Origin: Patescibacteria group bacterium | GTDB lineage: Bacteria > Patescibacteriota > Minisyncoccia > Phycocordibacterales > UBA12079 | Length of the DNA stretch: 11,572 bases | Direction of reading: 5' to 3' | Assembly: GCA_018821685.1 (NCBI GenBank) | Contig: JAHJLO010000037.1 | Location: 1-11,572 of the forward strand | Part shown: positions 1-5,392 of the stretch, piece after piece | Numbering within the stretch: the first letter of the stretch is position 1 | How the letters are laid out: every line of letters begins with the position of its first letter | Position numbers and translations under genes: made by a program | The notes under the pieces: generated by a model | The model's database searches: none | The model's input: only the letters and a program-made list of their open reading frames with translations | What the model was told of the DNA's origin: nothing

Positions 1-99
1 TCAAATTATATGTATAATTACAATAATACAAGACATCAATGGAAACTAAAAAAGATGACCCCTGTGAAGTACAGAAATCATCTTTTAGACCAAAAGTAG
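1..99 (+). CDS. IS3-family transposase (OrfB), C-terminal fragment cut by window edge
   Basis: The open frame from base 1 to a TAG stop at 97-99 encodes 32 residues that read like the C-terminus of IS150-group IS3 transposases. A YNNTRHQW stretch is followed by LKKMTPVKYRNHLL, matching the family pattern of an asparagine/arginine-rich stretch, then a conserved L-x-x-M-T-P-V-x-Y-R. The DDE catalytic core would lie upstream, outside the window. The stop is followed 12 bases later by a terminal inverted repeat, as expected for the 3' end of such an element. Whether the full transposase is intact cannot be seen. An internal near-inverted repeat at 46-88 lies within the coding sequence and is probably incidental. 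Confidence 0.88.
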   Translation, partial: SNYMYNYNNTRHQWKLKKMTPVKYRNHLLDQK

Positions 100-111
100 T
101 TTTTTATTTTG

Positions 112-136
112 TGTCCACTTTTTGGGGTACAGTTCA
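112..136 (+). repeat. Terminal inverted repeat (right) of the IS3-family element
   Basis: Read on the minus strand, the repeat starts TGAACTGTACCCCAAAAAG and continues with TGGACA. This closely resembles the ends of IS150-group elements, which share a TGTACTGACCCC-type start followed by AAAAAGT and TGGACA. The partner repeat would be upstream of base 1. Confidence 0.8.
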
Positions 137-190
137 ATTTAAAGGTGGTTTTTGTTTTTTAATTCTAAAAACTTTGCTAACAAAAAAGAA

Positions 191-218
191 TTTACTAGGG
201 TTTTATATATGTTAAAAT
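191..218 (+). promoter_or_regulatory. Candidate sigma-70-type promoter for pilB
   Basis: A TTTACT at 191-196 and TAAAAT at 213-218 are separated by 16 bases. A TG at 210-211 gives an extended -10 (TGtTAAAAT). It would give a leader of about 175-180 bases before pilB. In such AT-rich DNA chance matches are common, so this is a suggestion only. Confidence 0.35.
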
Positions 219-309
219 AAATACTAATGGGTAGTTTGGGTCTGTGATTGGTCGCTCGGACGACGCAAAAATAAAAAAGTTTTTATTAGTTTTTATCCGC
301 TCTCACTAA

Positions 310-336
310 AAATTATATGAAGCAAGCATATAATTT
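310..336 (+). repeat. Perfect 10-bp inverted repeat in the pilB leader
   Basis: AAATTATATG at 310-319 is exactly complementary to CATATAATTT at 327-336, with a 7-base loop (AAGCAAG). No T-tract follows, so it is not an obvious terminator. It could be a leader RNA hairpin or a palindromic binding site. Confidence 0.5.
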
Positions 337-344
337 CATCATTC

Positions 345-390
345 GGATTTTATAAAAACATATTATTATCACAATCGTTTTTATAAATCC
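345..390 (+). repeat. Inverted repeat just before the pilB start codon
   Basis: GGATTTTATAAAAAC (345-359) pairs with GTTTTTATAAATCC (377-390), a 14-bp stem with one bulged T and a 17-base loop. The stem ends 12 bases before the pilB ATG. The motif TCATTCG occurs at the left flank (339-345, overlapping the stem by one base) and again on the right (391-397). A structure here could affect ribosome access to pilB; that function is inference. Confidence 0.5.
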
Positions 391-402
391 TCATTCGAAA
401 TT

Positions 403-2148
403 ATGAGAATAAATGAAGACCGTTTAAAAGAATTTATATTAGATTCCGGAATTGTTTCCAAGGCTGGGTTTGAAGAAGCTTTAAAAAAATCTGAAGAAAA
501 AGAGATTAATATAGGAGAGGTCTTGGTTAATAGTGGTAAAATTTCTGAAGATGAATTACGACGAATTCAAGCACATATTTTAGGTATTCCTTTTGTTGAT
601 TTAATCGGTGAAAAAATTGATTTTGAAATCCTCTCTGTTATTCCAGAACCTATTGCGAGAAACCATAATATTATCGCTTTCAAAAAAAACGAAAAAGAGC
701 TTGAGGTCGCGATGCTTGACGTTGATGACTTAGAGGCCATTAACTTTATAAAAAAGAAAGTTAATTTAAAAATTCTTCCACGTTTGACCGGTACGGAGTC
801 AATTAAAAGTGCATTGCTTCAATATCAAAAATCTCTCAAGGCCGAATTCGGTGATATGATTCAAAAACAATCTCAGTCTTTGAAAACCATATCGGAGGAC
901 GAAAATAATGTTTCAAAAGAAGATTTGAAAAAAATAGCAGAAGATTTACCTGTTATTCGTATTGTTGATACACTCTTGAAGCATGCGATTATTCAAGATG
1001 CTTCTGATATTCATATTGAGCCGATGGAAGACAAACTACTCATTCGATATAGAATAGATGGTATTCTTCGTGACGCTATGATCTTACCAAAAAATGCTGC
1101 TGCCAGTATAACTGCTAGAATTAAGGTTTTATCAAATCTCAAGCTTGATGAAAAGAGGTTGCCTCAAGACGGTCGTTTTAAAATTGAATCAGACGGACAG
1201 AGAGTCTCCTTCCGAGTTTCTGTGCTACCTGTTTACTATGGGGAAAAAACGGTTATGCGTCTTTTGAAAGAGAGTGTCTCTGGTTTTACTTTAGAAGTTT
1301 TAGGTTTTCATGGAGAAGGGTTAGAAAAAATTCATAATTCGTTAAAGCATAAAACCGGAATGCTCCTAACAACAGGACCTACTGGTTCTGGAAAAACAAC
1401 AACTCTATATACTTTACTAGATAATTTAAATACTTCTGATGTAAATATTTCTACCATTGAAGACCCGATTGAATATCAGATGAAAAGAATAAATCAAACT
1501 CAGGTTAAACCGGAAATCGGTTTTTCCTTTTCAAGTGGATTAAGGTCTCTCGTTCGTCAGGATCCTGATATTATTATGGTTGGTGAAATTCGAGATAACG
1601 AAACTGCAGCTTTAGCTGTGAACGCGGCCCTAACAGGACACCTTGTTCTCTCTACTCTTCACACTAACTCAGCTGCAGGAGCTATTCCTCGTTTCGTTGA
1701 TATGAAAATTAACCCGTTCCTTCTTGTTTCTACCTTAGATGTTATCATCGCGCAGAGACTTGTTCGTAAATTAGGAGAAGGTTCTCAAAAATATTTTCTT
1801 TCAAAATCAGAAATCAGTAGTCTTGAAAAGACTGTCGATTTGGATCGAGTTTTATATTTTTTGAAAAAGGAAGGAATTGTTGGGCCAAAAGAAGTCTGGT
1901 CTAAAATTCCTTTTTATAAACAAAAAGAAACGAAAGATTCAAGCGGTTACAGTGGGAGAATCGGTATTCATGAAATATTAACGATGTCATCTCCCATAAG
2001 AGATCTCATTATAAAAAACTCAACCATGGAACAGATTGAAGACCAAGCGAAAAAAGAGGGGATGATGACGATGCTTGAAGACGGTATTTTTAAAGCTGTT
2101 CAAGGGGTTACTACTATCGAAGAAGTACTAAGGGTTGTTTCTGAATAA
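403..2148 (+). CDS. pilB: Type IV pilus assembly ATPase PilB (GspE/PulE family)
   Basis: This is the cytoplasmic hexameric ATPase that powers pilus extension with PilC. Its 581 residues match the family length. An N-terminal MshEN/T2SSE_N-like domain (about 5-145) precedes the ATPase core. That core has Walker A GPTGSGKT (325-332), an Asp box STIEDPIEY (350-358), Walker B RQDPDIIMVGEIRD (385-398) and a His box TGHLVLSTLHTNSA (411-424). The region after RLVRKL (452-457) normally carries a zinc-binding tetracysteine motif in PilB/GspE. Here it has no cysteine, and none occurs anywhere in the protein. A C-terminal GRIGIHEIL segment (518-526) is typical of the family. The ATG is preceded by no clear Shine-Dalgarno. 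A PilT retraction motor is less likely given the N-terminal domain. The gene stands alone, closed by the palindromic terminator downstream. Confidence 0.95.
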   Translation: MRINEDRLKEFILDSGIVSKAGFEEALKKSEEKEINIGEVLVNSGKISEDELRRIQAHILGIPFVDLIGEKIDFEILSVIPEPIARNHNIIAFKKNEKELEVAMLDVDDLEAINFIKKKVNLKILPRLTGTESIKSALLQYQKSLKAEFGDMIQKQSQSLKTISEDENNVSKEDLKKIAEDLPVIRIVDTLLKHAIIQDASDIHIEPMEDKLLIRYRIDGILRDAMILPKNAAASITARIKVLSNLKLDEKRLPQDGRFKIESDGQRVSFRVSVLPVYYGEKTVMRLLKESVSGFTLEVLGFHGEGLEKIHNSLKHKTGMLLTTGPTGSGKTTTLYTLLDNLNTSDVNISTIEDPIEYQMKRINQTQVKPEIGFSFSSGLRSLVRQDPDIIMVGEIRDNETAALAVNAALTGHLVLSTLHTNSAAGAIPRFVDMKINPFLLVSTLDVIIAQRLVRKLGEGSQKYFLSKSEISSLEKTVDLDRVLYFLKKEGIVGPKEVWSKIPFYKQKETKDSSGYSGRIGIHEILTMSSPIRDLIIKNSTMEQIEDQAKKEGMMTMLEDGIFKAVQGVTTIEEVLRVVSE

Positions 2149-2165
2149 AAAACAATTTCACAACC

Positions 2166-2205
2166 AAAACAAAACCCCACAGAAATTTCTGTGGGGTTTT
2201 GTTTT
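2166..2205. terminator. Bidirectional terminator, 40-bp perfect palindrome
   Basis: Two 20-base arms (2166-2185 and 2186-2205) are exact reverse complements with no spacer. The core ACCCCACAGAAA/TTTCTGTGGGGT is GC-rich and the outer part supplies A-tracts and T-tracts on both sides. It starts 17 bases after the pilB stop and lies downstream of the minus-strand small gene at 2283-2411, so it can end both transcripts. Confidence 0.88.
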
Positions 2206-2282
2206 CATTTTGTGTATGTATAAAAAATTCTTTTCTCTGCGTCTTTTGATTATTAACTTTTTAATTCAAAACTCTCTCTAAT

Positions 2283-2411
2283 CTAATTAATAACCCCCTC
2301 CAACTGCTTCAACAAATCAGCTACCATTTCTTGCAAACCTTTGATTTGTTCTTGTAGACTCTCTACAGTGTTTGGGGTCTGTTCTCCTGTACCATAAACT
2401 TTATTAAACAT
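2283..2411 (-). CDS. Small coiled-coil protein (42 residues), unknown function
   Basis: This short minus-strand frame starts MFNKVYGTG and ends in an amphipathic helix, SLQEQIKGLQEMVADLLKQL, with hydrophobic residues at heptad-like spacing. It has no signal peptide or membrane segment. The case for it being real is its similarity to the plus-strand protein at 2445. Both begin with F-N-x-V-Y-G, and their helices share about 11 of 24 residues (S-L-Q-x-Q-I, M-V, Q-L). An AGGA lies 8 bases before its ATG. The start is 33 bp from the start of the divergent paralogue. The transcript would end at the palindrome 2166-2205. Function is unknown; self-association or binding to its paralogue through the helix is inference. 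Confidence 0.62.
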   Translation of the reverse strand: MFNKVYGTGEQTPNTVESLQEQIKGLQEMVADLLKQLEGVIN

Positions 2412-2444
2412 AGCTCTTGTCCTAGGTCCAAAGGTTCTAAAACA

Positions 2445-2642
2445 ATGAAGAAGTTTAATGAAGTCTATGGTTCCTTAACAACAGGAATAACTAGAACAAC
2501 TTCAACAACAGGAACAACAGGAGGTTCAGTAGCTCCACTAACAGAAGAAGAACTAATTCAATCTCTTCAAGACCAAATCACTTCTTTACTTAAGATGGTT
2601 GAGACTTTGACAGCTCAGTTGAATGAGATGTTGGGGGAGTAG
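2445..2642 (+). CDS. Small coiled-coil protein with Thr/Gly-rich linker (65 residues), unknown function
   Basis: Three parts are visible: an N-terminal KKFNEVYGSL segment (2-11), a low-complexity Thr/Gly/Ser linker (12-30) encoded by ACA/GGA-rich repeats, and an amphipathic helix from about 33 to 63 (SLQDQITSLLKMVETLTAQL and flanks) with leucine/isoleucine/valine at heptad-like positions. The N-terminal motif and helix match the protein encoded divergently at 2283-2411, but the linker is unique to this copy. It has no signal peptide or membrane segment, so it is probably cytoplasmic. Leu/Gln-rich helical tails of this style are common in Patescibacteria proteins. A weak AAAGG lies about 10 bases before the ATG. 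A strong terminator follows at 2677, so it is probably a single-gene transcript. Function is unknown. Confidence 0.7.
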   Translation: MKKFNEVYGSLTTGITRTTSTTGTTGGSVAPLTEEELIQSLQDQITSLLKMVETLTAQLNEMLGE

Positions 2643-2676
2643 GGGGGGAAACAGGCGGAATTAAAATAATTTTTCA

Positions 2677-2716
2677 AGACTTGGAACTCCGAGTTCCAAG
2701 TCTCGTTTATTTTTTA
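2677..2716 (+). terminator. Rho-independent terminator after the 65-residue gene
   Basis: A perfect 12-bp stem AGACTTGGAACT (2677-2688) / AGTTCCAAGTCT (2692-2703) with a CCG loop is followed by CGTTTATTTTTT. Confidence 0.9.
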
Positions 2717-2763
2717 ATTAAGCCTTTTTATCAATAAATTCAAAAAAATAATTTGAAAAATTA

Positions 2764-2797
2764 AAAAACCTAGACATCGGATGTCTAGTTTTTTATT
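2764..2797. terminator. Second hairpin terminator, probably bidirectional
   Basis: CTAGACAT (2770-2777) pairs with ATGTCTAG (2781-2788) around a CGG loop, followed by six T on the plus strand. An A-run on the left gives a T-tract on the minus strand. It lies only 60-odd bases after the previous terminator with no gene between them. It may insulate the next gene from both sides. Confidence 0.75.
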
Positions 2798-2822
2798 TAC
2801 TTTTATATTAATCTGTTATAAA
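2796..2822 (+). promoter_or_regulatory. Candidate promoter for the 2912 gene
   Basis: A TATAAA at 2817-2822 is preceded by TG at 2814-2815 (extended -10). A TTTACT lies at 2796-2801 with a short 15-base spacer. It sits directly after a terminator and before an SD-bearing gene, which is where a promoter is needed. Confidence 0.45.
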
Positions 2823-2840
2823 CTCGAAGTTAGATAAAAA

Positions 2841-2912
2841 GTGATAGAAGCAATCGCAATGTCTTTGGCGAGTGCCTATAAAAAAGAATACGAAAAAAAG
2901 GAGACTTTCTAG
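2841..2912 (+). CDS. Possible 23-residue upstream ORF overlapping the next gene (TAGTG)
   Basis: A GTG-started frame of 23 codons (beginning V-I-E-A-I-A-M) ends in TAG at 2910-2912. The last G is the first base of the GTG start of the following gene. Such stop-start overlap often couples translation. There is no clear Shine-Dalgarno before its GTG; an internal ATG at 2859-2861 is another possible start. The peptide has no recognisable function. It may be a leader peptide, or the overlap may be chance. Confidence 0.3.
   Translation: MIEAIAMSLASAYKKEYEKKETF
2898..2903 (+). promoter_or_regulatory. Strong Shine-Dalgarno deciding the GTG start at 2912
   Basis: AAGGAG ends 8 bases before the GTG at 2912. 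It is the only full consensus-like ribosome site seen at a gene start in this window, and it supports the GTG over the later ATG at 2972. Confidence 0.8.
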
Positions 2913-3502
2913 TGGCGAATAAAAAACCAGATGTATCATGCCCGGAACACCCGAAATTTAACCCTTACACAATGAAATTAGAAGGAAAATATAAGGACTG
3001 TCTTTTTTGTTGTCACCTAAGTGACGGAGTAGAAAAAATTGGTGAATTCCCTGGAGAATATAAGGCAACAGCGGATAATATCGATAGCTCTAAAATTAAA
3101 TTGGGTCCAATGAACCTTAGGGACTTTGGGGCTATACGTTCCAAGCTGGGGTGGGATTATTGCTATGACGATGGTCCTCCCTGGTATCTCGATATCGAGA
3201 TACAAATGATTTATCTTGGCCGAAGACCTCATTCTCTGGTAAACAAGGTTATAAAAAACTATGGAGTAGAAATGAGAGAAAGAAGCTGGACTAATCCAAT
3301 TGTCCATTCAATTCAATCTGTTGATGAGAAGAACAAAAAAGTAAAATTATCTGTGTATGTTGGTGTAAATAGAGAAGTTCTTTCAGTAGTTTTGCCAGAG
3401 GGGGTAGAGACCTCTGAACTCGCGAGCTTGCTTAGCGAGCTGTCATCAGAACTGAGAAAAGTACCCAAGGACAACGTTTTCGAGATTCTTTTAGAAGAGT
3501 AA
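2912..3502 (+). CDS. Unknown 196-residue protein with an N-terminal CxxH/CxxC motif
   Basis: I do not recognise this protein. Near the N-terminus, C10-x-x-H13 and C30-x-x-C33 (plus C34 and H35) are spaced like a zinc ribbon or similar metal site; this is inference from spacing. A central segment (about 60-125) contains a Tyr/Trp/Gly/Pro-rich patch (WDYCYDDGPPWYLDIEIQM, 81-99) and RRPHSLVNK. The C-terminal part (about 135-196) alternates charged beta-like and helical stretches, ending acidic. There is no signal peptide or membrane segment. It has its own promoter candidate, a strong Shine-Dalgarno, a GTG start overlapped by a mini-ORF stop, and its own terminator, so it is an independent unit between pilB and pilC. 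Its start signal and somewhat more mixed codon use differ from its neighbours, which could indicate separate acquisition. Confidence 0.8.
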   Translation: MANKKPDVSCPEHPKFNPYTMKLEGKYKDCLFCCHLSDGVEKIGEFPGEYKATADNIDSSKIKLGPMNLRDFGAIRSKLGWDYCYDDGPPWYLDIEIQMIYLGRRPHSLVNKVIKNYGVEMRERSWTNPIVHSIQSVDEKNKKVKLSVYVGVNREVLSVVLPEGVETSELASLLSELSSELRKVPKDNVFEILLEE

Positions 3503-3513
3503 TATTATTTTTT

Positions 3514-3560
3514 AAGTTCGCAAAACGAAAAGGTTCGTTTTGCGAACTTTTTCTATTTTT
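3514..3560 (+). terminator. Rho-independent terminator after the 196-residue gene
   Basis: A perfect 16-bp stem AAGTTCGCAAAACGAA (3514-3529) / TTCGTTTTGCGAACTT (3534-3549) with an AAGG loop is followed by TTTCTATTTTT. The upstream ATTATTTTTT gives a weaker A-rich side for minus-strand use. Confidence 0.9.
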
Positions 3561-3581
3561 ATTCTCTACAACGTGGGTTCG

Positions 3582-3607
3582 AACACACCCTACTTCTTGG
3601 TGGTGTT
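3582..3607 (+). repeat. Imperfect hairpin followed by a T-run
   Basis: AACACACC (3582-3589) pairs with GGTGGTGTT (3599-3607) with one bulge and a 9-base loop, followed by TTTATTTT. It may be a second, weaker terminator in tandem with 3514-3560, or chance. Confidence 0.35.
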
Positions 3608-3619
3608 TTTATTTTCCAC

Positions 3620-3648
3620 TTCCCGCATCCTTCTTTCTCCCTTATAAT
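3620..3648 (+). promoter_or_regulatory. Promoter for pilC, probably giving a leaderless mRNA
   Basis: A perfect TATAAT at 3643-3648 ends only 8 bases before the pilC ATG (3657). With initiation about 7-9 bases past the -10, transcription would start at or within two bases of the ATG. The -35 position (TTCCCG, 3620-3625, 17-base spacer) is weak. Confidence 0.65.
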
Positions 3649-3656
3649 GTATAGAT

Positions 3657-4871
3657 ATGGTAACTTATTTTTATAAAGCAATAAAAGAATCGGGGGAAAT
3701 CTATAAGGATACTATTGATGCAGAAAACGATTCTGATTTAACTAAAAAAGTTCGTGATCAAGGAGGAGCTTTAATTAGTTTTGATGTTAAAAATAAGTTA
3801 GGATTTTCTTTTTTTAAAAAACTTTCTCTTATTGGTACTGTTAGTACTCAGGATAAAATAATTTTTGCTAAAAATTTAGGAGCTATGATTGGCGCGGGAC
3901 TTTCTGTTTCTCGGTCTTTAACCACTCTTGAAAAACAGTTTAAAAATCCTAAGTTTAAAAATATAATTAAAAATGTTAATTCTGATATAAAAAAAGGTAA
4001 GACTATCCATGAGTCTTTGTCCGAATATCCGGGTGTCTTTTCGTCCCTTTTTGTTTCCATGGTAAAGGCGGGAGAAGAAAGCGGAAAAATTTCTGATTCG
4101 TTAGCTACTGTTAGTCAACAAATGGAAAACTCTAGTGTTTTGAAGAAAAAAGTTAAAGGGGCTATGATTTATCCAAGTCTTGTTATGGTGGTAATGTTTG
4201 TAATTGGTATTTTAATGTTGATGTTCATCGTTCCGGCTCTTCAAGAGAGTTTTGCTGATATGGATACTGCCTTACCTTTTAGTACCCAAGTTGTTATTTC
4301 ATTCAGTGACTTTCTTATAAATAACACTGTTCTTTTCCTTATTTTAGTTTTCTTTGCTGTAATTTTTTTCACTGTTTCTTTGAGAACCGAAAAGGGGCAG
4401 GTGGTTTTAGATACTGTTATTTTAAAAATACCGGTAATCTCTACAATTGTTAAAGAAGTAAATTCAGCTCGTACAGCGAGAACCCTCTCCTCTTTATTAT
4501 CTTCGGGAGTAGACGTTGTCAGTGCTTTTGGTATTACCGAGGATGTTTTGCAAAATAGTTATTACAAAAAAGTTTTGAAGGATGCAAGAAATAATATCCA
4601 AAAAGGTGTCCCTGTCGCAGATATTTTCATCAAAAATGAGAATCTATACCCTCCTATTGTTAGTGCGATGATTGAAGTTGGAGAAGAGACAGGAAAACTT
4701 CCCGAGATGCTTTTAAGCGTCGCTGATTTTTATGAAGGAGAGGTTGCTCAAAAAACAAAGAATATGTCAACCATCGTGGAACCAATTATGATGGTAATTA
4801 TTGGAGCAGCCGTTGGTTTTTTCGCGGTATCAATGATAGCACCGATGTATTCTTTAATGAGTGGTATTTAG
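3657..4871 (+). CDS. pilC: Type IV pilus inner-membrane platform protein PilC (GspF family)
   Basis: PilC sits in the cytoplasmic membrane, contacts the PilB ATPase and transmits its movement to pilin subunits. The 404 residues match the family. A short N-terminal YFYKAIKESGE segment (4-14) is typical. Two GspF cytoplasmic domains follow: about 65-190, with GAMIGAGLSVSRSL and AGEESGKISDSL; and about 265-395, with SSLLSSGVDVVSAF and EVGEETGKLPEML. The repeated G-E-E-x-G-K in both halves marks the internal duplication. Membrane segments are predicted near 170-195, 222-241 and 373-400. It opens the pseudopilin operon: the next gene starts 42 bases downstream after an AT-only hairpin. The ATG is chosen from the family N-terminus and the -10 placed just before it. 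pilB is not adjacent; three other genes and several terminators separate them. Confidence 0.95.
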   Translation: MVTYFYKAIKESGEIYKDTIDAENDSDLTKKVRDQGGALISFDVKNKLGFSFFKKLSLIGTVSTQDKIIFAKNLGAMIGAGLSVSRSLTTLEKQFKNPKFKNIIKNVNSDIKKGKTIHESLSEYPGVFSSLFVSMVKAGEESGKISDSLATVSQQMENSSVLKKKVKGAMIYPSLVMVVMFVIGILMLMFIVPALQESFADMDTALPFSTQVVISFSDFLINNTVLFLILVFFAVIFFTVSLRTEKGQVVLDTVILKIPVISTIVKEVNSARTARTLSSLLSSGVDVVSAFGITEDVLQNSYYKKVLKDARNNIQKGVPVADIFIKNENLYPPIVSAMIEVGEETGKLPEMLLSVADFYEGEVAQKTKNMSTIVEPIMMVIIGAAVGFFAVSMIAPMYSLMSGI

Positions 4872-4881
4872 CGGTAAAAAA

Positions 4882-4904
4882 TAATTTAATTTTTAATTAA
4901 ATTA
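4882..4904 (+). repeat. A/T-only hairpin between pilC and the pseudopilin genes
   Basis: TAATTTAATT (4882-4891) is perfectly complementary to AATTAAATTA (4895-4904) with a TTT loop. It is weak because it lacks GC pairs, and has no T-tract after it, so full termination is unlikely. It could tune expression of the following genes. Confidence 0.4.
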
Positions 4905-4913
4905 AAGAAAAAA

Positions 4914-5390
4914 ATGATGGATAAAAAATTAGATAACAAAGGATTTACTCTTGTTGAGATTGTCGTCGCAATCGGAATAATGGCGATCATTTTTGCTTTT
5001 GGAGTTCAGCCTTTTATTGCTATGAAAAATCGAAAAGCGCTGGATAATTCTGTTGAAAAAATTGAATCTTTGCTACACGAAGCTCGTTCGATGACAATGT
5101 CTTCGGTTGGAGATTCTCAGTACGGAGTTCATTTTGAAGAAACAAAGGCCGCGTTGTTTAAAGGTTCTGTTTATTCTTCCTTGGATTTAGATAATAAATG
5201 GGTATATTTAGAAAACGCAGTTGTAATTTCTGAAATAAATTTATCTGGAGGAGTATCTGATGTTGTTTTTAAGCGCTTAAACGGAGAAACTGAGAACCCC
5301 GGAAATATAAAGTTTTCTTTGGTTTCTAACCCCACAAAGTTTAAGATTCTCACTATCTTTTTAGGAGGAACTTTTTTTAATGGTATTTAA
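4914..5390 (+). CDS. Type IV pseudopilin, GspH/FimT-like
   Basis: This is a minor pilin processed by prepilin peptidase and inserted in the inner membrane before joining the pilus. A short basic leader ends at Gly10. The mature protein would begin F11-T-L-V-E15, with the conserved Glu at mature position 5, followed by a hydrophobic helix (about 11-33). The soluble domain (34-158) is short and beta-rich, ending in a GspH/FimT-like I-F-L-G-G-T-F segment. Two in-frame ATGs (4914 and 4917) are both possible starts. The next gene begins 2 bases after the stop, so they are very likely cotranscribed and perhaps coupled. By position and ending it corresponds to H in the H-I-J-K set; the sub-family call is inference, the pilin class is clear. 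Confidence 0.88.
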   Translation: MMDKKLDNKGFTLVEIVVAIGIMAIIFAFGVQPFIAMKNRKALDNSVEKIESLLHEARSMTMSSVGDSQYGVHFEETKAALFKGSVYSSLDLDNKWVYLENAVVISEINLSGGVSDVVFKRLNGETENPGNIKFSLVSNPTKFKILTIFLGGTFFNGI

Positions 5391-5392
5391 TT

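Larger units (their letters stand above)
1..136 (+). mobile_element. Right end of an IS3-family (IS150-like) insertion sequence, partial
   Basis: This is the transposase C-terminus plus the right terminal repeat ending in CA at 135-136, consistent with the TG...CA termini of IS3 elements. The host sequence should begin at 137. If the usual 3-bp target duplication exists it would be ATT (137-139), but the left end is outside the window so this is untested. The element sits about 270 bp upstream of pilB and reads toward it. Confidence 0.82.
137..402. other. Non-coding stretch between the IS end and pilB
   Basis: No convincing coding frame was found on either strand in these 266 bases. The stretch holds a candidate promoter (191-218), a GC-richer patch around 249-266 (GGTCGCTCGGACGACGC), and two hairpins (310-336 and 345-390) that would lie in the pilB leader RNA if the promoter is real. 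Confidence 0.6.

Noticed and set aside
46..88. Hairpin CTAAAAAAGATGA/TCATCTTTTAG as a terminator
   Set aside because: It lies within the transposase C-terminal coding sequence, the arms differ in length, and no immediate T-tract follows. The coding explanation is sufficient.
3017..3307. Minus-strand 96-codon open frame
   Set aside because: It lies wholly inside the 196-residue gene, which has a strong ribosome site and terminator; the minus frame shows no family features.
3571..3600. GTGGGTTCGAACACACC resembles a tRNA T-arm
   Set aside because: The base closing the T-loop is A rather than C, the stem does not pair fully, and the sequence upstream is a protein-gene terminator, with no anticodon or acceptor arms.
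5364..5382. GGAGG with an ATG at 5380 as a start for the GspI/PilV-like gene
   Set aside because: The ATG at 5380 opens only a six-codon frame. The true prepilin frame starts at 5393, too far from the GGAGG, which falls inside the previous gene's coding sequence.
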